Below, one piece after another: positions 60,767 to 64,000 of a DNA stretch of 64,000 bases. The stretch comes from Epiperipatus broadwayi (Eukaryota > Onychophora > Udeonychophora > Euonychophora > Peripatidae), in assembly GCA_028023455.1 (NCBI GenBank), contig JAQFVV010000546.1, forward strand, positions 333,851 to 397,850, in the 5' to 3' direction. Made by a program: the position numbers and the translations under genes. Each line of letters starts with the position of its first letter. Position 1 is the stretch's first letter. Under the pieces are notes generated by a model. It did no database searches and was not told the DNA's origin. It saw only the letters and a program-made list of their open reading frames with translations.

Positions 60767-62290
60767 ATGCATGATCGAGCATTTGGCATCAATATGGCCG
60801 CTGAAGTGCGTAAAAATTTAGACACCATCAAATCGTATGCCACGGTTGCAAAAACTAACATGCAAGCAACAAGTTCAAAGAATTTCGCGACTACAATAAA
60901 TAATAAAATAGTTCCGAGATTTAGAAAAACAAATCCGAACGATATAAAACAGTTAGATTTAAAGATACAGGTAAACCAAGACCCTCCCCTTGCACACTGG
61001 ACCAATAATATGCTAGAAAGAATTAATGAACACTTTAACAACATGATTCCACGGGGACTCTATACATCGTTCAAAAGATTTTTTTCACCAAACTCAATAG
61101 TAATATCTGCCACAGACGCAAATATATTGTTGTATCGGTTTCCACGCACGTTATTATATCAAGCAATAACTGAAAATGAACTGTGGGAAACGATCGTAAG
61201 AATCGCAGATCATCCAAATCCCAGATACCTCACAATCGAATTTCTTAACAGTAGTCAAAAGAACCGATTTCTAAACCAAATTAAAACATTAGACAATTAC
61301 GCAATTGTTATAGTCGATCAAGATCGACAGAACCAAATTACAGGAATAATAAAAAATACATATTTTGGATACACGAAACAAGACTTTCAAAAAATGATGG
61401 ATCCATTTGGCAAGGTTATAGCATTTCAACCAATATACCTCAAAGACACACCAATACCAATATACAGCAATAGCTATGATTTTAAGTTAAAATTACACAA
61501 AGACATTGACCCAGAATCTATACCAACACAAATTGCAGATCAGGAAGCTATGCTGAGCCTATATATAAGAGGTTTAAAACCACAATGCTATGCCTGTGGC
61601 AAGCGTGGTCATCTAGCCACACAGTGCATGGATAGCCAACTCATACAGGGCCAGACACCAAATAATCAGCACATCCAATCCCAACATGAAGAGAGCAACA
61701 ATACACAAGATAACACCAGCAACTCAAACAGTCAATATGAAAACAATTACAGTACAAATGAAGCTACTAAAAACAAACATGCAGAAGAAAACACAAATAT
61801 ACTTGAAACTACAACAGATAGCTCGAATAAATTAAATGAAAGCACTGATCAAATAGATCAAAATCAAGCAAAAATCATACCTGAAGTATCACAAACACCA
61901 GGCATATCAATCAGTAACACATCAGACTCAAATCCAGACATATCAAATGATACATACAACTCCCCAAAAACAAGCATGCCACATATAATTATAAACAAAA
62001 CATCTACAGATATTCTAGAGTCACTAACCCCATGCCTCCCTCCCATAGAAACAACACCAACAGAAGTCCAAAAAGCTGGTCGGCCAAGGAGAAATAAATC
62101 AAAAAGAGCCAAAACAGATGAAAACAATACTCTAACAGAAATGATTGAACACTTTGCAGAAAACTTAATACCTATGGAGCTGGATAGTAATCAAACCACT
62201 AATAACTGCTCACAAAACACTAGAGAATATGCAAAAGCTTCATGCAAACTTCAACACACTGTGAAACCAACTCGCAGCCAATCACGATAA
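60767..62290 (+). CDS. LINE-F ORF1, gag-like zinc-knuckle protein (507 aa)
   Basis: Uninterrupted from ATG 60767; a second ATG lies at residue 10 (INMAAEV). Residues ~24-32 (KSYATVAKT) are conserved in LINE-A, -C and -E. Residues ~95-225 hold two segments that may be RRM-like folds (NPRYLTIEF; FGKVIAFQPIYLK), an inference from the alternation of hydrophobic strands. The zinc knuckle CYACGKRGHLATQC starts at residue 274 (C274, C277, H282, C287). The C-terminal third is a Ser/Asn/Thr-rich linker with a basic GRPRRNKSKR. The protein would coat the element RNA. It ends TAA at 62288, overlapping ORF2's ATG. Only one knuckle is seen, against two in LINE-C and -E. Confidence 0.9.
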   Translation: MHDRAFGINMAAEVRKNLDTIKSYATVAKTNMQATSSKNFATTINNKIVPRFRKTNPNDIKQLDLKIQVNQDPPLAHWTNNMLERINEHFNNMIPRGLYTSFKRFFSPNSIVISATDANILLYRFPRTLLYQAITENELWETIVRIADHPNPRYLTIEFLNSSQKNRFLNQIKTLDNYAIVIVDQDRQNQITGIIKNTYFGYTKQDFQKMMDPFGKVIAFQPIYLKDTPIPIYSNSYDFKLKLHKDIDPESIPTQIADQEAMLSLYIRGLKPQCYACGKRGHLATQCMDSQLIQGQTPNNQHIQSQHEESNNTQDNTSNSNSQYENNYSTNEATKNKHAEENTNILETTTDSSNKLNESTDQIDQNQAKIIPEVSQTPGISISNTSDSNPDISNDTYNSPKTSMPHIIINKTSTDILESLTPCLPPIETTPTEVQKAGRPRRNKSKRAKTDENNTLTEMIEHFAENLIPMELDSNQTTNNCSQNTREYAKASCKLQHTVKPTRSQSR

Positions 62291-64000
62291 TGAAGCTAAA
62301 AATAACAGCATTTAATATCAGAGGGCTCAACTCAGTCAACAAAATACATCAGCTACAACAATGGATAAAGATTACACAACCTCATATACTAGGACTTCTA
62401 GAAACTAAAATATATAGTGGCTCACAAATTGACCCCACAGTACATCTAAGCAGAGAAGGCTACTGTGCATGCTCTAGAGACACATCATCTCCCTCAGGGG
62501 GTACTGGACTGCTCATAACACAAAGTTGTCCATTTGACACATTCAAAATCATATATATAGATGCAAATTTACTAATAGTAACTTTTAGTCATCAAATCAT
62601 CACACTAAACATTATATTTGTGTATATTCCACTGAGCCCTACAATTATCTCAAATATTATATTAAACATTAACTCCTTACTGGGCTCTAATTCACATCCA
62701 ACCATACTAATTGGGGATTTCAACATGAAATATCAAGAGTTCATTTTAAAGTGGCTGCATCAAATATCAATTCCACTTATGAGTGCAGAGGGTTTTCTGT
62801 CAAATGAAGCAGTTACCTTTCACAATGGACGTCATACATCAAAAATTGATCTGTGCTTTTATTCACCTATGTTACACCATCAAATCAGCCTAAACATCAA
62901 CCCATCTCCCTTCTCTGATCACTCTGCACAAACCATACTAATCAATCTGACAGGAATTCAAACAACTGCACTTACACATGGTAAAACAATCAGAATTCTA
63001 CTTCCAACTTCTACCCCAGAATTTATTTTTTCAGAAACATATATAATGCTTCACAAAATCAAAAATATGCAACTTAACCCCATTCAAAGATATTTAGCAT
63101 TCATAAACATTTTATCATTTAATATAGATCACATTACACGCAAATCCCCCCACCCTCAAGACTGCTAGCACTGGCTGATGAAATACATAAACGGATTACA
63201 ATGATAAACCCAACACACACCAGTCAACAACATATACGCAGACTTACACAAACATACAATAACATCTGTAACCACCTGAAAAACTACCTAGCAATAAAAA
63301 AGAGTAAAGTCTGCCTCGGCCAACAACACACATGGACAAGAAAATACATTCGCTGGGCCTTGGGCTACCCATCCACTGTCAGAGTGCCAATGGCACTCAC
63401 AGAGCAGGGGCACACATACGCAGGAGATAATATGTTAAAACCGATCTATCAGCATTTCAAACAAAAGCTGCAAGCATACCACCTAGTCAAATATAATCCT
63501 AATGTATTTGGAAAACCAGAAACAAATACTCCATATAAAATCACAGAATTTGCTACTAAACTGGCAACAGTACCTAATGCATGTCACCCAGGAGCACATG
63601 GAATCCCCAAATTTGTCCTTGCACATCTCAGTCAGTTCACTAGCCAATATTTATGTGACCTTGCAAATCATCTATCACAGAAGTTGCATGACATTCAAGG
63701 TTTATATCCAATAGCAATAGTCCCCTTCAACAAGAAAAAAGTCCATGTATCAACACTATCTAACCTACGACCAATCTCAATGGGGCCACTTACAATTAAA
63801 ATAATTGAAAAAGTACTCAAAGACAGCCTAGAGCCACATATTCTACCACTAATTTCACACAGCCAGTTTGCAAGGAAGCAATCATCAACTGCACAGGCTG
63901 CAATGATATTCAAAACAGTTATAAACTCAGTACGGGACAGAAAGAAGTATGCACCAATTGCAGTTCAACTTGATATAGAAGCGGCTTTTGATTCGGTCGA
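62290..64000 (+). pseudogene. LINE-F ORF2: APE endonuclease and RT (partial, one frameshift)
   Basis: ATG 62290 overlaps the ORF1 stop as TAATG. Endonuclease motifs are all present: ITAFNIRGLN, LLETKIYSGS, ILIGDFNMKY, TSKIDLCFYSP, SPFSDHSAQTI. The frame closes at 63168; one base seems to be missing in the C-run at ~63147-63155, after which the reading continues LALADEIHKRITM, HTWTRKYIRWALG, NACHPGAHGIPKF, NLRPISMGPLTIKIIEKVLK, HSQFARKQSSTAQAA and APIAVQLDIEAAFDSV to the window edge. The break could be a real mutation or a sequencing error in a homopolymer. The endonuclease would make the first-strand nick and the RT primes there. Confidence 0.9.

Larger units (their letters stand above)
60394..64000 (+). 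mobile_element. LINE-F: nearly intact 5' part of a LINE, running off the window
   Basis: Has a 5' UTR (60394-60766), full ORF1 (60767-62290) and ORF2 from 62290 to beyond the window, with one apparent frameshift at ~63155. It begins directly at the end of the (GAA)n array. It is the best preserved LINE here and sets the reading frames of the other copies. Confidence 0.92.

Overview
This 64-kb window is AT-rich, repeat-dense eukaryotic DNA, most likely from an invertebrate metazoan. Evidence is inferential: long trinucleotide microsatellites, tRNA-derived SINEs, endonuclease-type non-LTR retrotransposons (LINEs), and hAT, piggyBac and Merlin/ISXO2 DNA transposons. I see no intact host protein-coding gene, rRNA or CRISPR. 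Nearly every substantial reading frame is a piece of a retrotransposon or a transposase, and most are broken.

Layout. 1-18.7 kb is mostly non-coding AT-rich DNA with a decayed RTE-type reverse transcriptase tail (85-480), a tRNA-Gly(UCC)-like pseudogene (1318-1388), a ~328-bp tandem repeat with an inverted copy (2850-3960), several (TA)n tracts, and an AT-rich satellite (11.9-14.85 kb) split by a hAT-like element with an 8-bp target duplication. 18.7-30.1 kb holds minus-strand LINEs in series: LINE-A, a short LINE tail fragment (A2), and LINE-B. A2 and LINE-B each start at the microsatellite tail of the copy before. 30.1-37.9 kb is non-coding with a satellite array, two SINE copies, a near-perfect 33-bp-arm palindrome and a fragment of a different LINE family. 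38.0-46.7 kb holds plus-strand LINE-C (split by a 753-bp piggyBac-like element at TTAA) and minus-strand LINE-D, meeting tail to tail. 46.7-64.0 kb is a plus-strand chain: LINE-E (carrying a SINE and a 2.6-kb Merlin/ISXO2 transposon inside its first ORF), then 5'-truncated LINE-G, -H, -I, -J and the nearly intact LINE-F, each following the microsatellite tail of its predecessor with no other DNA between.

The LINEs share one architecture. ORF1 is a gag-like protein with one or two CCHC zinc knuckles. ORF2 has an N-terminal APE endonuclease, a reverse transcriptase with YMDD/YIDD, and a C-terminal CCHC motif. The 3' end carries AATAAA about 10-15 nt before a trinucleotide tail, (TAG)n, (TAA/ATR)n or (GAA)n. 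LINE-F joins ORF1 to ORF2 by an overlapping UAAUG. I could not fix the clade by eye; the gag with CCHC, APE and C-terminal CCHC suggest the L1/Tx1-R1 side of the LINE tree.

The most interesting signal is the repeated head-to-tail junction: the trinucleotide tail of one LINE is the 5' boundary of the next. This fits a retrotransposon lineage that inserts into trinucleotide microsatellites and makes new ones as its tails, so that each insertion provides landing sites for the next.
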